Shown here: in pieces, positions 8,177 to 17,415 of the stretch
Position numbering within the stretch: position 1 is the first letter of the stretch
Layout of the letters: the number at the start of each line of letters is the position of its first letter
NCBI GenBank assembly: GCA_903898675.1
Contig: CAIUGM010000022.1
Location: 62,001-126,000 of the forward strand
DNA length: 64,000 nt
From: an uncultured Verrucomicrobiota bacterium
GTDB taxonomy: Bacteria; Verrucomicrobiota; Verrucomicrobiia; Opitutales; Opitutaceae
Direction: 5' to 3'
Program-made: the position numbers and the translations under genes
The notes under the pieces: generated by a model
Database searches by the model: none
Told to the model about the DNA's origin: nothing
Seen by the model: the letters and a program-made list of their open reading frames with translations, nothing else

Positions 8177-8264
8177 CATCGTTCAATGTTCATGGTTCAT
8201 CGACTTCGGCCCGGAATCCCTGTGCGAATTGAAAATTGAACGGTGAACAATGACCGATGAACCA
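8177..8264. repeat. TTCATTGTTCA-family palindrome overlapping a start codon
   Basis: The left arm (8177-8202, built from GTTCAATGTTCATGGTTCAT) and right arm (about 8228-8264, with TTGAACGGTGAACAATG and GATGAACC) form an imperfect inverted repeat between the kinase and its response regulator. The right arm includes the regulator's ATG at 8257, so a hairpin in the mRNA would bury the start. Related copies are at 44937-44980 and 60723-60776. Confidence 0.75.
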
Positions 8265-8919
8265 TAAGTCCCTCCGCCTCCTCCTCGTCGACGACCAGTC
8301 GCTTTTCCGCGAGGCGCTGCGCACGCTGCTCTCGCTGCAGGAGGATTTCACGATCGTCGCCGAGGCCGAGAACGGCGAACGCGCGGTCGCGCTGGCCAAG
8401 CTGCACAAGCCCGACGTCATCCTGATGGATCTCCGCATGCCCGTCATGGGCGGCGTCGAGGCCACCCGCCGCGTGGTGGCCGCCGTGCCGGCGGCGCGCG
8501 TCGTCGTGCTCACCACCTTCGAGGAGGACGAGGAGATCTTCGAGGCCCTGCGCGCCGGCGCCGCCGGTTACCTGCTCAAGGCCTGTTCCGCCGATAAATT
8601 ATGCGAGGCGGTGCGGGCCGCGGCCAAGGGCACGTCGGTCCTCGAGCCGTCGGTCGCGGCGCGCATGATGGCCGAGCTCAGCCGGCTGTCGGCGAGGGAG
8701 GGGCGGAAAATCCCGGCGCCCCTGGCCGATCCGCTGTCCGACCGCGAACTCGCCGTGCTGAAGCTGCTGGCCGGCGGCTGCAGCAACAAGGAGATCGGCT
8801 CCGCGCTCAACATCACCGAGGGGACGGTGAAGAACCACATGACGAACGTCCTCGGCAAGCTCGGCGCCCTCGACCGCACCCAGGCCGCGCTCAAGGCGCG
8901 GGAGCTGGGCTTGATCTGA
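8257..8919 (+). CDS. NarL/LuxR-family response regulator
   Basis: 220 residues. The receiver domain has the acidic pair in LLLVDDQ, the phosphoacceptor Asp in DVILMDLRMP and the conserved Lys in GYLLKA. The C-terminal HTH_LuxR domain (SDRELAVLKLLAGGCSNKEI through EGTVKNHMTNVLGKLG) binds DNA. It pairs with the HisKA_3 kinase 109 bp upstream. The gap between them and the first codons are occupied by a palindromic repeat, which may affect how much regulator is made relative to kinase. Targets are not evident in the window. Confidence 0.92.
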   Translation: MNHKSLRLLLVDDQSLFREALRTLLSLQEDFTIVAEAENGERAVALAKLHKPDVILMDLRMPVMGGVEATRRVVAAVPAARVVVLTTFEEDEEIFEALRAGAAGYLLKACSADKLCEAVRAAAKGTSVLEPSVAARMMAELSRLSAREGRKIPAPLADPLSDRELAVLKLLAGGCSNKEIGSALNITEGTVKNHMTNVLGKLGALDRTQAALKARELGLI

Positions 8920-8973
8920 GTTCTCCTTTTGCATTGGCGCACGGTGATCCCGAAGTAGGTTGCGGGCCCAGCC

Positions 8974-10248
8974 ATGAGCATTGACTACTCCGCCCGCCGC
9001 GCCCGTATCGCCCTCGCCCTCGGCCTGACCGACGAGATCCTCATCGTCGGCGCCGGCCAGCCGCTGCCCAAGCCCGAGATCAGCGACGCCCTGCTGCCCT
9101 TCATCGCGCACCAGGAATACTATTACCTCACCGGCCTGGCCGAGGCCTTCGGCGGCGTCATCGCCTACGACCCGCGGGACGGCCGGTGGACGTCCTTCGT
9201 GCCCGAGGTCACCGAGCTGGACCGCGTCTGGGAAGGCCGCGAGCAACTGCCCGGCGAACTGCTGGGCGAATTCCCGGCGTGGCTCGCCGCCCGCACCGAC
9301 CGGCGCATCGCGTTGCTCGGCGCACCCGTCCCCGGGGTCAGCCCCGAGGCCGCGCTCACCGACCGGGTCCGCGCCGCCTACCGGCACGCCCGGCGGCCGA
9401 AGGAACCGGGCGAGATCGACCTGATGCGCCGTTGCGCGGCCGCGGCCGCCGCGGGCTACGCCGCCCTGGCGCCGCTGCTCAAACCCGGCGTCAGCGAGCG
9501 CCGCCTGCAGATTGAACTCGAGGCGGAGTTTTTCCGCCAGGGAGCGCAGGCGACCGGTTACGACAGCATTGTGGGCGTGGCCGCCCGGAGCGCGGTCTTT
9601 CACGGTGCGCCGTCACCGGACCGGGTCGCCCGCGAAGGCGACTTCATTCTCATCGACGCCGGCCCGCAGCTCGACCGCTACGTCATCGACGTGACACGCA
9701 CCTACGTCGCCGGCACGCCCAGCGCTTTTCAGCGCGACCTGTACCAGGTCGTGCTCAACGCGGAGCTGCGCGCCATCGCCCGGTGCCGGCCGGGCGCCGA
9801 GTGGAAGGACATCCACTTCGGGGCCGCCGTCGACCTGATCGGCGGGTTGGTCGCCATGGGCGTAATGAAGGGCGACGCGCAGTCGCTGGTGGAACGGGAC
9901 GCCCACACGCTGTTCTACCCGCACGGCATCGGCCACATGCTTGGACTTGGCGTGCGCGACGCGAGCGGCCTGGAGCCCGGCCGCGCGAAGGATCCGCGCC
10001 CCTGTCTCGCCAACCTGCGCCAGGACCTGATCCTGCGCCCCGGCTACATCGTGACGATCGAGCCCGGCCTGTATTTCATTCCCGCGCTGCTCAATGACCC
10101 GGCGCGACGGGAGAAATTCCGCGACGCCGTCAACTGGCCGCTCGCCGAAAAGCACCTCGGCCTCGGCGGCGTGCGCCTCGAGGACAACATCCTCGTCACC
10201 GCCGGCGCCCCGGAAAACCTGACGGCGGCGATTCCGAAGGGGCTGTAG
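8974..10248 (+). CDS. pepP: Xaa-Pro aminopeptidase (M24B)
   Basis: 424 residues with the aminopeptidase P layout: an N-terminal AMP_N creatinase-like domain (about 1-140; the HQEYYYLTG stretch is typical) and a pita-bread M24 catalytic domain. The five metal ligands are visible: Asp in LIDAG, Asp in IDVTRTY, His in HGIGHMLGLGVRD, Glu in TIEPGLYF and Glu in RLEDNILVT. It removes N-terminal residues preceding proline using two divalent metals in the cytoplasm. It starts 54 bp after the response regulator on the same strand and may be cotranscribed, but no functional link is evident. Length is near the family norm (about 440). Confidence 0.93.
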   Translation: MSIDYSARRARIALALGLTDEILIVGAGQPLPKPEISDALLPFIAHQEYYYLTGLAEAFGGVIAYDPRDGRWTSFVPEVTELDRVWEGREQLPGELLGEFPAWLAARTDRRIALLGAPVPGVSPEAALTDRVRAAYRHARRPKEPGEIDLMRRCAAAAAAGYAALAPLLKPGVSERRLQIELEAEFFRQGAQATGYDSIVGVAARSAVFHGAPSPDRVAREGDFILIDAGPQLDRYVIDVTRTYVAGTPSAFQRDLYQVVLNAELRAIARCRPGAEWKDIHFGAAVDLIGGLVAMGVMKGDAQSLVERDAHTLFYPHGIGHMLGLGVRDASGLEPGRAKDPRPCLANLRQDLILRPGYIVTIEPGLYFIPALLNDPARREKFRDAVNWPLAEKHLGLGGVRLEDNILVTAGAPENLTAAIPKGL

Positions 10249-10272
10249 TGCGTAGGCTGTAACCTGCGGCGC

Positions 10273-12288
10273 TCAGCGCACGACCGCGGCGTCCTCCCTG
10301 ACCAACGCCGGCCGGCGCTCAGCTTCATCAAGTTTCTGGTTGAAGCGGCAGATGGCATCATAATCACCCTTGCCCAGCAGGCCGGCCTTGCGCGCGTATT
10401 GGCGGACATAGACCAGGGTCCGGCCATCGATACGATAGCTTAGCGAGGCAGTGGCAAAGGGCAGCTCCTGGTGCAGGTTAGCGGGAAGCTCGGAAGCCGT
10501 GAATCCGTCGGGCAGCTGCAACCGCACTTCATCCTCGATCCCCAGGGCCGGGAGCCAGACGCCCCCCTCCCAATCGGTTTTCCACTGTTCGTAAGGAAAA
10601 TCGCCCGCAACCAAGCGCGGACAAACCAACAAGGTTGCCTGCCCAATCATGCGCATGGCCCGCGCCGCCTTGAACTTGTAGGTGAGATGGCTGCGGATAT
10701 CCGCGGGCGCCCAATCGCCCGACCAGGTTAGGTCGGAAAGGAACGGCAGGGTCGTATGAAACCGGGCCTCCATCCGTTGTCCGAACTTGACGTCACCCAA
10801 TCTCAATTGCTCCCCATGAACGCCGACCGCGCGCGCGCCGAGCAGGACCTCGTCGGCTTCGACCGTAAGATCGCCGCTGGGGTTCAGCGTCCCGGCCAGG
10901 TGGCGGGCGACGTGGCTTAAATCCGGATCCTCGGCTGGCAGTGTGAGCAACCCCTGCCCGATCGGTGCGAGGATGAGTCCGGAGCCCCCTTGGTCGCTCA
11001 GGGGCAAGGCTCCGAGTGGCGTGACCGGATCAGTCGGGTCAAAGACCACCAATTTACCCAGCGGGCCACCGTCGACCACGGGCCAGCGGCCCGGCGGGCT
11101 GGTACCGGCGGCAATCCCCACCACCATGTGATTGAAATTCTGTGACGGCCATTCCGGCATCACCGCCTTTGGGTTGCCCGCATGGACGAGCACGGCGTAG
11201 GCGCTTTCCCCGATGGAACGGAGCATCGTGACCAGCAGGGTGCTCTTGTCCTTGCAGTCACCGAGTTGGCTGCGCAGGACCTCTTCCGGAGGATGCGGCC
11301 GCATTCCGGCCAGTGAGTCCTTGTCCAAGGTGATCGAAAGGTAAGTGACCTGTTTCTGCACGCACTCTGTCAGCGCGCGGATGCAGGCCCAACGATCGGT
11401 CTGCCCGGCCACCACGGCTTGAGCTTGGGCCACCACAAACGGGGTGGCAATCATCCGCGGCTCCACGACCTTGGCCGCCAGTCCGGCGAACTCTTCCCAC
11501 GTCTGCATCTGGCTGGCGAGGGAGTCCGGTCCGAGGCTCCGGACAAATACCTGTCTGGGATTGGGCAGGAACCCACCGGGCAGATTGCGGGGCAAGGTGG
11601 CGAGATCGTGCATCTCCCAACGCAGGCTCCCCGGCGTCTGCCCGGGGACGGGGGACGGAATTTTGCCACTGCTGGCGTGGAAAACCAACTGCTCCCCTGA
11701 CAGCGGGACTACTTCGAAGACGCTCGCCTGCACGGGCCGGGACTCGAGAAATGCCCAGCTCGTGTCGCCCATGCCGGTCTGGCGCTCAACCTCCAGCTCG
11801 ATCGCCGCAATGCCACCCACTTGAAGCTGGCTCACGTCGCCCAAGCCCGCCACCCGGCCACTGTGCCAGAAGGAGGAATTCGACTCAGCCACGACATTGA
11901 CGAAATCACTGCGCCCGTATTCGTGGGTCTGCTTGCCATCGGGCGAGACCACCCAGGCCCGCGCACTCAAAATGCGATCGGTGTCGGCATTATACCCCCG
12001 GGCGGGGCGCGCCCAAGGCAGGCCATCGTTCGTGACGACCTTGATCGCCTCACGGTATGTCTCCCTGACTTTGCCACCGGGCAGATAGCGGATTGTCGCC
12101 TCTTCCCGTAGCACGACCGTGGAACCCTCCAGCACAGCGGACGGCGCGGGGGCGGTAATCAACGCCCCCAGCCACGGGGGCGGCTGACTCGCCTTCGCCA
12201 TCACACCGGAGAAAAATACCGCGGAAAGGATCAGGCCGAGGAATCCCCGGCAACGAGTTCGCGTCGCACTACCCGGTAACTGGTTCAT
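10273..12288 (-). CDS. Exported DUF3857/transglutaminase-like protein
   Basis: 671 residues. A hydrophobic segment at about 15-32 is a signal peptide or anchor. The middle carries a DUF3857 beta-rich domain followed by a transglutaminase-like fold with an intact apparent triad: Cys in LGDCKDKSTLL, His in NFNHMVVGI and Asp in VVFDPTDP. A C-terminal beta-sandwich tail follows. Such proteins are common in Verrucomicrobiota and Bacteroidota; whether they act as proteases, cross-linkers or binding proteins is not settled. Its start overlaps the stop of the 727-residue relative by 4 bases (ATGA), so the two form an operon and probably act together in the envelope. Confidence 0.82.
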   Translation of the reverse strand: MNQLPGSATRTRCRGFLGLILSAVFFSGVMAKASQPPPWLGALITAPAPSAVLEGSTVVLREEATIRYLPGGKVRETYREAIKVVTNDGLPWARPARGYNADTDRILSARAWVVSPDGKQTHEYGRSDFVNVVAESNSSFWHSGRVAGLGDVSQLQVGGIAAIELEVERQTGMGDTSWAFLESRPVQASVFEVVPLSGEQLVFHASSGKIPSPVPGQTPGSLRWEMHDLATLPRNLPGGFLPNPRQVFVRSLGPDSLASQMQTWEEFAGLAAKVVEPRMIATPFVVAQAQAVVAGQTDRWACIRALTECVQKQVTYLSITLDKDSLAGMRPHPPEEVLRSQLGDCKDKSTLLVTMLRSIGESAYAVLVHAGNPKAVMPEWPSQNFNHMVVGIAAGTSPPGRWPVVDGGPLGKLVVFDPTDPVTPLGALPLSDQGGSGLILAPIGQGLLTLPAEDPDLSHVARHLAGTLNPSGDLTVEADEVLLGARAVGVHGEQLRLGDVKFGQRMEARFHTTLPFLSDLTWSGDWAPADIRSHLTYKFKAARAMRMIGQATLLVCPRLVAGDFPYEQWKTDWEGGVWLPALGIEDEVRLQLPDGFTASELPANLHQELPFATASLSYRIDGRTLVYVRQYARKAGLLGKGDYDAICRFNQKLDEAERRPALVREDAAVVR

Positions 12289-14468
12289 GGTCCGGCCGGG
12301 GATTTCACCGGTGGCGCCCCGGCCGCCTGCACCAGCACAAGGCTGTGTTGGTCGCTCAGCGTCACGGCGTCATACCAGCTTTTCATGCCGGGGTAGTCCT
12401 TGGGTGAAGCCATGATCACCCCGGCGGAGAAATCTCGCGAAACATGCAGGATCATCCGCTTTCGGTCCAACCCGAGATCCACCTGATAGGAATAGGTTTT
12501 GCCTGGGAAGGAAGGCGGAGCCTCCTTGGCTTCGATCTCAAAGCCGGCAGGTAAGGCGATCGTGATCTCGTCGCGTTCCTTGCGCCGGAAAGGAAAAACG
12601 ACCACATTCCGCCGTTCCGACGAGGCAAAGGGCGATCGCGCGCTGGCGCGAAAAACGAATGAGCGGATAATCATGCGTGACCCGGTCACAACCCCGTAGC
12701 CCGGCCAGTTGAGCCTGAACCGGAATTCCAGCGGCTCGTAGACCTCATCCAGGTGGTGCAACTCCGTCACCTCAACGTCGGCGCCCTCGAATTCCCCGGC
12801 CAGCGTGTGTTGGAACGCGGCCAGCTGGGCTTCCCTGGTCTGGCCGGCCAGCCCGGCCCGCAACAGCCGGGCCTCATGCCCGTGGAAGGCCACCGTGCCC
12901 TCGCCCGTGAGCGTGCCGCTGGCATCCAGCCGGAAATCACCCGTGCGCCGCACCAAGGCCTGCTCGGCCGTGCTGAACGGCACTTCAATGAAATCCTGCT
13001 TGTGATCCCGCGCCAGCAGGCCGCCAAAGCCTTCCTGGGTCCACGGCAGCTCATCAAAGGCCAGTGGATTATCCAACTGCGGCATCGAGAAATGCCAGGT
13101 GCCGCCCGCGCGGACCGCAACCGCCCGGGCTGGCAAAAACGCCGGCGCGACCAACTGGCGGGAAAACATACACTGCCCGCGATCTGGCAGCATCAAGTCC
13201 TCCGCCTCGAGGCCGGCGGCCCGGTCGAGGCTGATGGCCAGCCACAGAAAGTCCATGGCGTCGAGCCGGACCGGATGTTCCTTCCCCAGATCCAGCACAT
13301 CATCCATGTCGACCGGCAGGTAGGTGCCCGGCACGGTCGAAGGGGGACCATGGAGGTACTTCTGGTGCAGAGACTGGACAAAATCGTGAATCCGCCGCGC
13401 CTTCTCCAGGTCAGTGCCCGCACCCTGGGTAACCTCCGCCGCGGTCTTTTTAATCTTGTCGGTCAGGCTGATGTGATCCGCCGCCCACCAATACTCGATG
13501 GTCGCCAACGGCGCCCATGGTTCCTCGGGCGAGAACTTCCCCGTCACCTTAGCGCCCTCTGTCCGCTTGAAGGTGGTGTAAGTACGGAGCACATAGCAGT
13601 CGGCGAGCGTCACGGCGCGGTCCGCCGCCGGGCCGCTCATCGGCTCGTCCGGGAGCGATCGCAGGTCGTGGACGCGGGCGGTGAGGATCCGGCCGGATTT
13701 GTCTTCACTGACCTCCAGGTTCTCGGAATTCAGGCCATAAAGGGCATGAACCCAGACCGAGCGATCCAGCGGCAGTTTCTGGCGATAGGTTGCCTGCCGG
13801 ACCGGGATCGACTCGAACTGCATGTAATGGAAAGTCGTCCGCTCGTTCTGGCGCTCGTTCACCCCCACGCGGTACTCGAGGATGGCACCGGGCACGGCCC
13901 CGCCTACGGCGAGAAACTTCTCCCTGATGTTCAGTCCCCCGCCGGTGAAGAACCGGCGCCAGAACGAGTCCGCCGCGCCCTTTTTCAGCATGTCCCTCTC
14001 ATGCACCGATTCGGAACCGAATTTTCGCACGGTGCCGTCCGGCAGATAAAGGCGGGCTTCGAGGTCAACCTCCCTCAATTCGTAGCCATCATAGGACATC
14101 ACCGGTTCCGACAGCCGCATGAGTCGCTCGGCCTTTTCGGGGTCATAGATCTTGTAGCGGACATAAAGTTCGACGCGCCGCTCACGCGGCCAGCTCTCAT
14201 CGTTGATGAAGAGATTATAGACCAGCGCCTCGGCGGGGGCATCCGGCTCGAACGTCGATTTGGTGCCGGACAATTCCTGCGCGGTGGCCGGCTGCCAGGA
14301 CTCCTTGGCCGTAACGCATACCGGCAGGAAAAAAACAAGAGTCAAAAATGCACCGACAGATCGCGACCGGAGCGAATGCCGCTGGCTGGCAGCGGGCGGA
14401 ACAGAAATCAAACAAGCGGGTTTCAAGCGTCTTACGCTGAATGCTGGACGCCGGTCCGGCGCCGTCAA
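12285..14468 (-). CDS. Exported DUF3857-type protein with degenerate transglutaminase domain
   Basis: 727 residues, first gene of a two-gene operon. A hydrophobic export segment (AFLTLVFFLPVCVTA) follows a long basic N-terminus, so the true start could be further in, though no better start is visible. The DUF3857 part is clear (YELREVDLEARLYLPDGTVR). Where the active partner has GDCKDKS, this protein reads HPVRLDAMDFLWLA, so the catalytic cysteine is absent. It is therefore probably a non-enzymatic partner of the protein at 10273-12288. This assignment rests on comparing the two neighbours. Confidence 0.75.
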   Translation of the reverse strand: MTAPDRRPAFSVRRLKPACLISVPPAASQRHSLRSRSVGAFLTLVFFLPVCVTAKESWQPATAQELSGTKSTFEPDAPAEALVYNLFINDESWPRERRVELYVRYKIYDPEKAERLMRLSEPVMSYDGYELREVDLEARLYLPDGTVRKFGSESVHERDMLKKGAADSFWRRFFTGGGLNIREKFLAVGGAVPGAILEYRVGVNERQNERTTFHYMQFESIPVRQATYRQKLPLDRSVWVHALYGLNSENLEVSEDKSGRILTARVHDLRSLPDEPMSGPAADRAVTLADCYVLRTYTTFKRTEGAKVTGKFSPEEPWAPLATIEYWWAADHISLTDKIKKTAAEVTQGAGTDLEKARRIHDFVQSLHQKYLHGPPSTVPGTYLPVDMDDVLDLGKEHPVRLDAMDFLWLAISLDRAAGLEAEDLMLPDRGQCMFSRQLVAPAFLPARAVAVRAGGTWHFSMPQLDNPLAFDELPWTQEGFGGLLARDHKQDFIEVPFSTAEQALVRRTGDFRLDASGTLTGEGTVAFHGHEARLLRAGLAGQTREAQLAAFQHTLAGEFEGADVEVTELHHLDEVYEPLEFRFRLNWPGYGVVTGSRMIIRSFVFRASARSPFASSERRNVVVFPFRRKERDEITIALPAGFEIEAKEAPPSFPGKTYSYQVDLGLDRKRMILHVSRDFSAGVIMASPKDYPGMKSWYDAVTLSDQHSLVLVQAAGAPPVKSPAGP

Positions 14469-14677
14469 AGCGAATCATTTGTCCGTGACCTGCCCGAGCG
14501 CCCACACGCTCGTGGACGCAGCAAGTCTGCGTAAGCTAGCCGAATCGGCGATGGCTGTGTTACCTGGCCGGGTGCTGGCGATTTCGGCGACGCTGGTCTC
14601 AATGTGGTGGATCAGATCTTGCCCGCCGCCGCGCAAAAACGCTGGCGGGGTGGCACCTCGGGTGCTAACCAACACGC

Positions 14678-16495
14678 ATGGCCCTGACCCGTTTTTCCGT
14701 CGCCCCGCTGCACACCCTCACCCGCACCCTCGCCGCCGTCGCGATGGGACGCACCGCGCCCGATCTCGTGATCACCGGCGCCCGCGTGCTCTCCACCTAC
14801 ACGGAGCGCATCCACGACGGGAAGGAAATCTGGCTGAAGTCCGGCCGCATCGCCGCCGTGAAGCCCGCCGGCACCTTCAAGGCCGCGAAGGGCGCGAAGA
14901 CCAAAATCCATGACGCGAAGGGCGGCATCATCGCCCCCGGCCTCGTCGACCCGCACATCCACATCGAGAGCTCAATGATGACCTCCTGCGCCTACGCCGA
15001 GGCCGCGCTCCTCAACGGCACCACCACCATCTTCTGCGACAGCCATGAGATCGGCAACGTGTGCGACGTCGCCGGCATCGAGTGGATGCTTGAGGATTCG
15101 CGCCAGGCCCCGCTCAACATCTTCCTCACCGTGCCGAGCACCGTGCCCGCGACCTCCGCGAAATTCGAGACCGCCGGCGGCGACCTGACCGCGAAGAAGA
15201 TCGGCCGGCTGTTCGACAAGTGGCCCGAGGCCGTCGCCCTCGGCGAGAAGATGGACTTCGTGCAGGTCGCGATGGGCGACGAGCGCAGCCACGCCATCCT
15301 CGCCGCCGCCCTGCAGCGCGGCCGGCCCGTCAGCGGCCACATCTACGGCCGCGAATTTGTCACCGCCGGCGCGGCCAGCGGCATCACCGACACGCACGAG
15401 GCGATCGACCGCGAGATTTCGAACGACTTCCTCGAGAACGGCGTCTGGGTCTTCCTCCGCGGCGGCCCGCCGACCACGCCGTGGCATTCCCTGCCCCTGG
15501 CGATCAAGGCCGTCACCGAGCTCGGCGCCAGCCCCAAGCGGGTCTGTGTCTGCACCGACGACCGCGACGCCGACGACCTGTTCCTCTTCGGCCTGGACTG
15601 GGTCGTGCGCGAGGCCGTGAAGCACGGCATGAGCATCACCGCCGCGTGGAGCATGGGCTCGCTGCATCCGGCCACGCGCTATGCGATGGACGGCGAGATC
15701 GGCGGCATGGGCCCCGGCCGCCGCGCCGACCTCGTGCTGCTCAACGACGCGCTCGAGCCGCAAAACACGTGGTACGGCGGCGAACTCGTCGTCGAGAACC
15801 GCAAGGTCACCCCGCTCCTCGAAAAGACCCTGGCGAAACCCTACCGCTATCCGCGCGCCGCGTACCAGACGGTGAAGATCGCGCCCAAGCTCAAGCTGAC
15901 CCCCGCCGTCCCGGCGGGCCCGGTCACCGCCAACACCATCCGCACCGCGCTGCCCGGCATCATCCTCTTCCACCAAAAGGTCGCGCTGAATCCCGCGCCC
16001 GGCACGACGTGGCCGCAACTTTTCGCGCAACACGGCCTGTGCTTCGTCACCATCGTCGAACGCCACGGCAAGAGCGGCGCGGTCGCCCACGGCCTGCTCA
16101 AGGACTTCGGGCTGAAGGAAGGCGCGGTCGGCAGCTCCGTCGGCCACGATGCGCACAACATCATCCTCGCCGGCACCAATGAGGCCGACCTGCAGCTCGC
16201 GCTCAAGACCATCAAGGCCATGCGCGGCGGCGTGTGCGTCATCCGCGGCGGCAGGGTCGTCGCGAAGATCGCGCTGCCCGTCGCGGGCCTGATCTCGGAC
16301 AAGCGCGCGCGGGTCGTCGCCGCCGAATCCACCGCCCTCAAGACCGCGTGGAGCGCCGCCGGCTGCACCCTGCCCTACATGGGCTTCAACCTCATCCCGC
16401 TTTCCGTCATCCCCGAGATCCGCATCACCGACAAGGGCCTGGTGACCGTGCCGGGCATGCAGATCCTGCCGCTGTTCGAACCGAGCGCCGGCTGA
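14678..16495 (+). CDS. ade: Adenine deaminase
   Basis: 605 residues, slightly longer than typical Ade (about 580). It belongs to the amidohydrolase superfamily: [11 protein letters not shown] near residues 91-101 carries the metal-binding HxH, DSHEIGNV and the GHIYGREF region supply further ligands, and VGHDAHNI lies in the C-terminal Ade domain. It converts adenine to hypoxanthine and ammonia in purine salvage. The N-terminal 25 residues before [12 protein letters not shown] look like an extension. It stands alone: the DUF3857 operon is divergent and the next gene is convergent. Confidence 0.93.
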   Translation: MALTRFSVAPLHTLTRTLAAVAMGRTAPDLVITGARVLSTYTERIHDGKEIWLKSGRIAAVKPAGTFKAAKGAKTKIHDAKGGIIAPGLVDPHIHIESSMMTSCAYAEAALLNGTTTIFCDSHEIGNVCDVAGIEWMLEDSRQAPLNIFLTVPSTVPATSAKFETAGGDLTAKKIGRLFDKWPEAVALGEKMDFVQVAMGDERSHAILAAALQRGRPVSGHIYGREFVTAGAASGITDTHEAIDREISNDFLENGVWVFLRGGPPTTPWHSLPLAIKAVTELGASPKRVCVCTDDRDADDLFLFGLDWVVREAVKHGMSITAAWSMGSLHPATRYAMDGEIGGMGPGRRADLVLLNDALEPQNTWYGGELVVENRKVTPLLEKTLAKPYRYPRAAYQTVKIAPKLKLTPAVPAGPVTANTIRTALPGIILFHQKVALNPAPGTTWPQLFAQHGLCFVTIVERHGKSGAVAHGLLKDFGLKEGAVGSSVGHDAHNIILAGTNEADLQLALKTIKAMRGGVCVIRGGRVVAKIALPVAGLISDKRARVVAAESTALKTAWSAAGCTLPYMGFNLIPLSVIPEIRITDKGLVTVPGMQILPLFEPSAG

Positions 16496-16510
16496 ACGGG
16501 CGGGACCGCC

Positions 16511-17197
16511 TCACCGCGCGTGCTGCGGCCGGACAAAGAGCCGCGGGAAAAAGACCGCGAGCAGCAGTCCGGCGGCGAGCAGGCCCATGATGAGGATGAG
16601 CGCCGCCGCCGCGATGACCGGCCAGCCCGCGAACGCCATCAGGAAACCCCCGAACATGCGGGAATCCTCGGTGTAGCGCACGCGCAGGTCCGCCCCCTGG
16701 CGCTGGACGTAGTCGGCGGCCGCGTCCAGGATCAGCTGGTAATTGTCGTAACAGGGCCGCAGGACGTCCGCGTTGAACTGGTTGGCGTCGGCTAGTTTTC
16801 CGCCGCGCACCAGCAGCAGGAACCGGTCGGCGTCATCGTCGTATTCCGTGCTGATCTTGCGCAGCGCCGCCACGTGCCGGGTGTCCTTGAAAAGTTCCAT
16901 CGCGCTGACCTCGCGGGCGTGGGCCTTGGCCGTGTTGCTCAGGTCATCCATCTGCGTCACCAGGTCGTTCCACGCCGTCTCCTTCGCCGGATCGACAATG
17001 CGGCGCGCCAGCCGCTGCACGCTGCCGAGCTCCCGGGTCAGCGTCCGCAGGCTGTTGATCGGCGGAATGCTGCGGTCCAGGAGCGCCCCGTAGCGCTGAT
17101 CCATCGACCGCAGAAAAACCAGGCTCAGCACGCCCACGAGGAGGTTCGACGCCAGCAAGGCGAGGATGAGCAAAAAGCGGATGCGGCCGGAGAACAT
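16511..17197 (-). CDS. Membrane four-helix sensor-only protein (4HB_MCP-like)
   Basis: 228 residues from the ATG at 17197 (MFSGRIRF); an upstream in-frame start would add 22 polar residues before the first membrane helix. TM1 (about 8-28) is followed by a roughly 150-residue alpha-helical periplasmic region resembling the four-helix-bundle ligand domain of chemoreceptors, then TM2 (about 190-215) and a short basic tail. There is no HAMP, kinase or chemoreceptor signalling domain. It may be an accessory sensor or a truncated receptor. The ade gene ends 15 bp away, convergent. Confidence 0.6.
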   Translation of the reverse strand: MFSGRIRFLLILALLASNLLVGVLSLVFLRSMDQRYGALLDRSIPPINSLRTLTRELGSVQRLARRIVDPAKETAWNDLVTQMDDLSNTAKAHAREVSAMELFKDTRHVAALRKISTEYDDDADRFLLLVRGGKLADANQFNADVLRPCYDNYQLILDAAADYVQRQGADLRVRYTEDSRMFGGFLMAFAGWPVIAAAALILIMGLLAAGLLLAVFFPRLFVRPQHAR

Positions 17198-17274
17198 GCG
17201 AAACCCTGGATCGGGCGTCTGACTCCTACACTGCCGCCGGCCCCTTAGAAAGCCGGAAAACAACCCTGCCCACC

Positions 17275-17381
17275 AGGGAGTGTTCTCAAACCCAGATTGT
17301 CATCCTGAGCGAAGCGATCCAGAGCCCGCGAGCATTACATCACCAACGAACCCATGGATTCTTCGCTGCGCCCGGAATGAC
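17275..17381. repeat. Dispersed palindrome, GAGCGAAGCG family, copy 2
   Basis: Left arm 17299-17320 (GTCATCCTGAGCGAAGCGAT) and right arm 17356-17381 (GGATTCTTCGCTGCGCCCGG, then AATGAC). The 31 bases at 17275-17305, beginning AGGGAGTGTTCTCAAACCC, match 46042-46072 with only 3 differences, so these two copies share flanking sequence too. It lies between the divergently/tail-oriented sensor gene and ccoI. Confidence 0.8.
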
Positions 17382-17415
17382 AGAAATAGCCGGCTTGGGC
17401 GTTTGAAAGCAAACC

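Noticed and set aside
14475-14675. 66-codon minus-strand frame just upstream of the 727-residue DUF3857 gene
   Set aside because: It sits 6 bp before the operon and has acceptable codons, but shows no motif and lies where the promoter should be; too weak to annotate.
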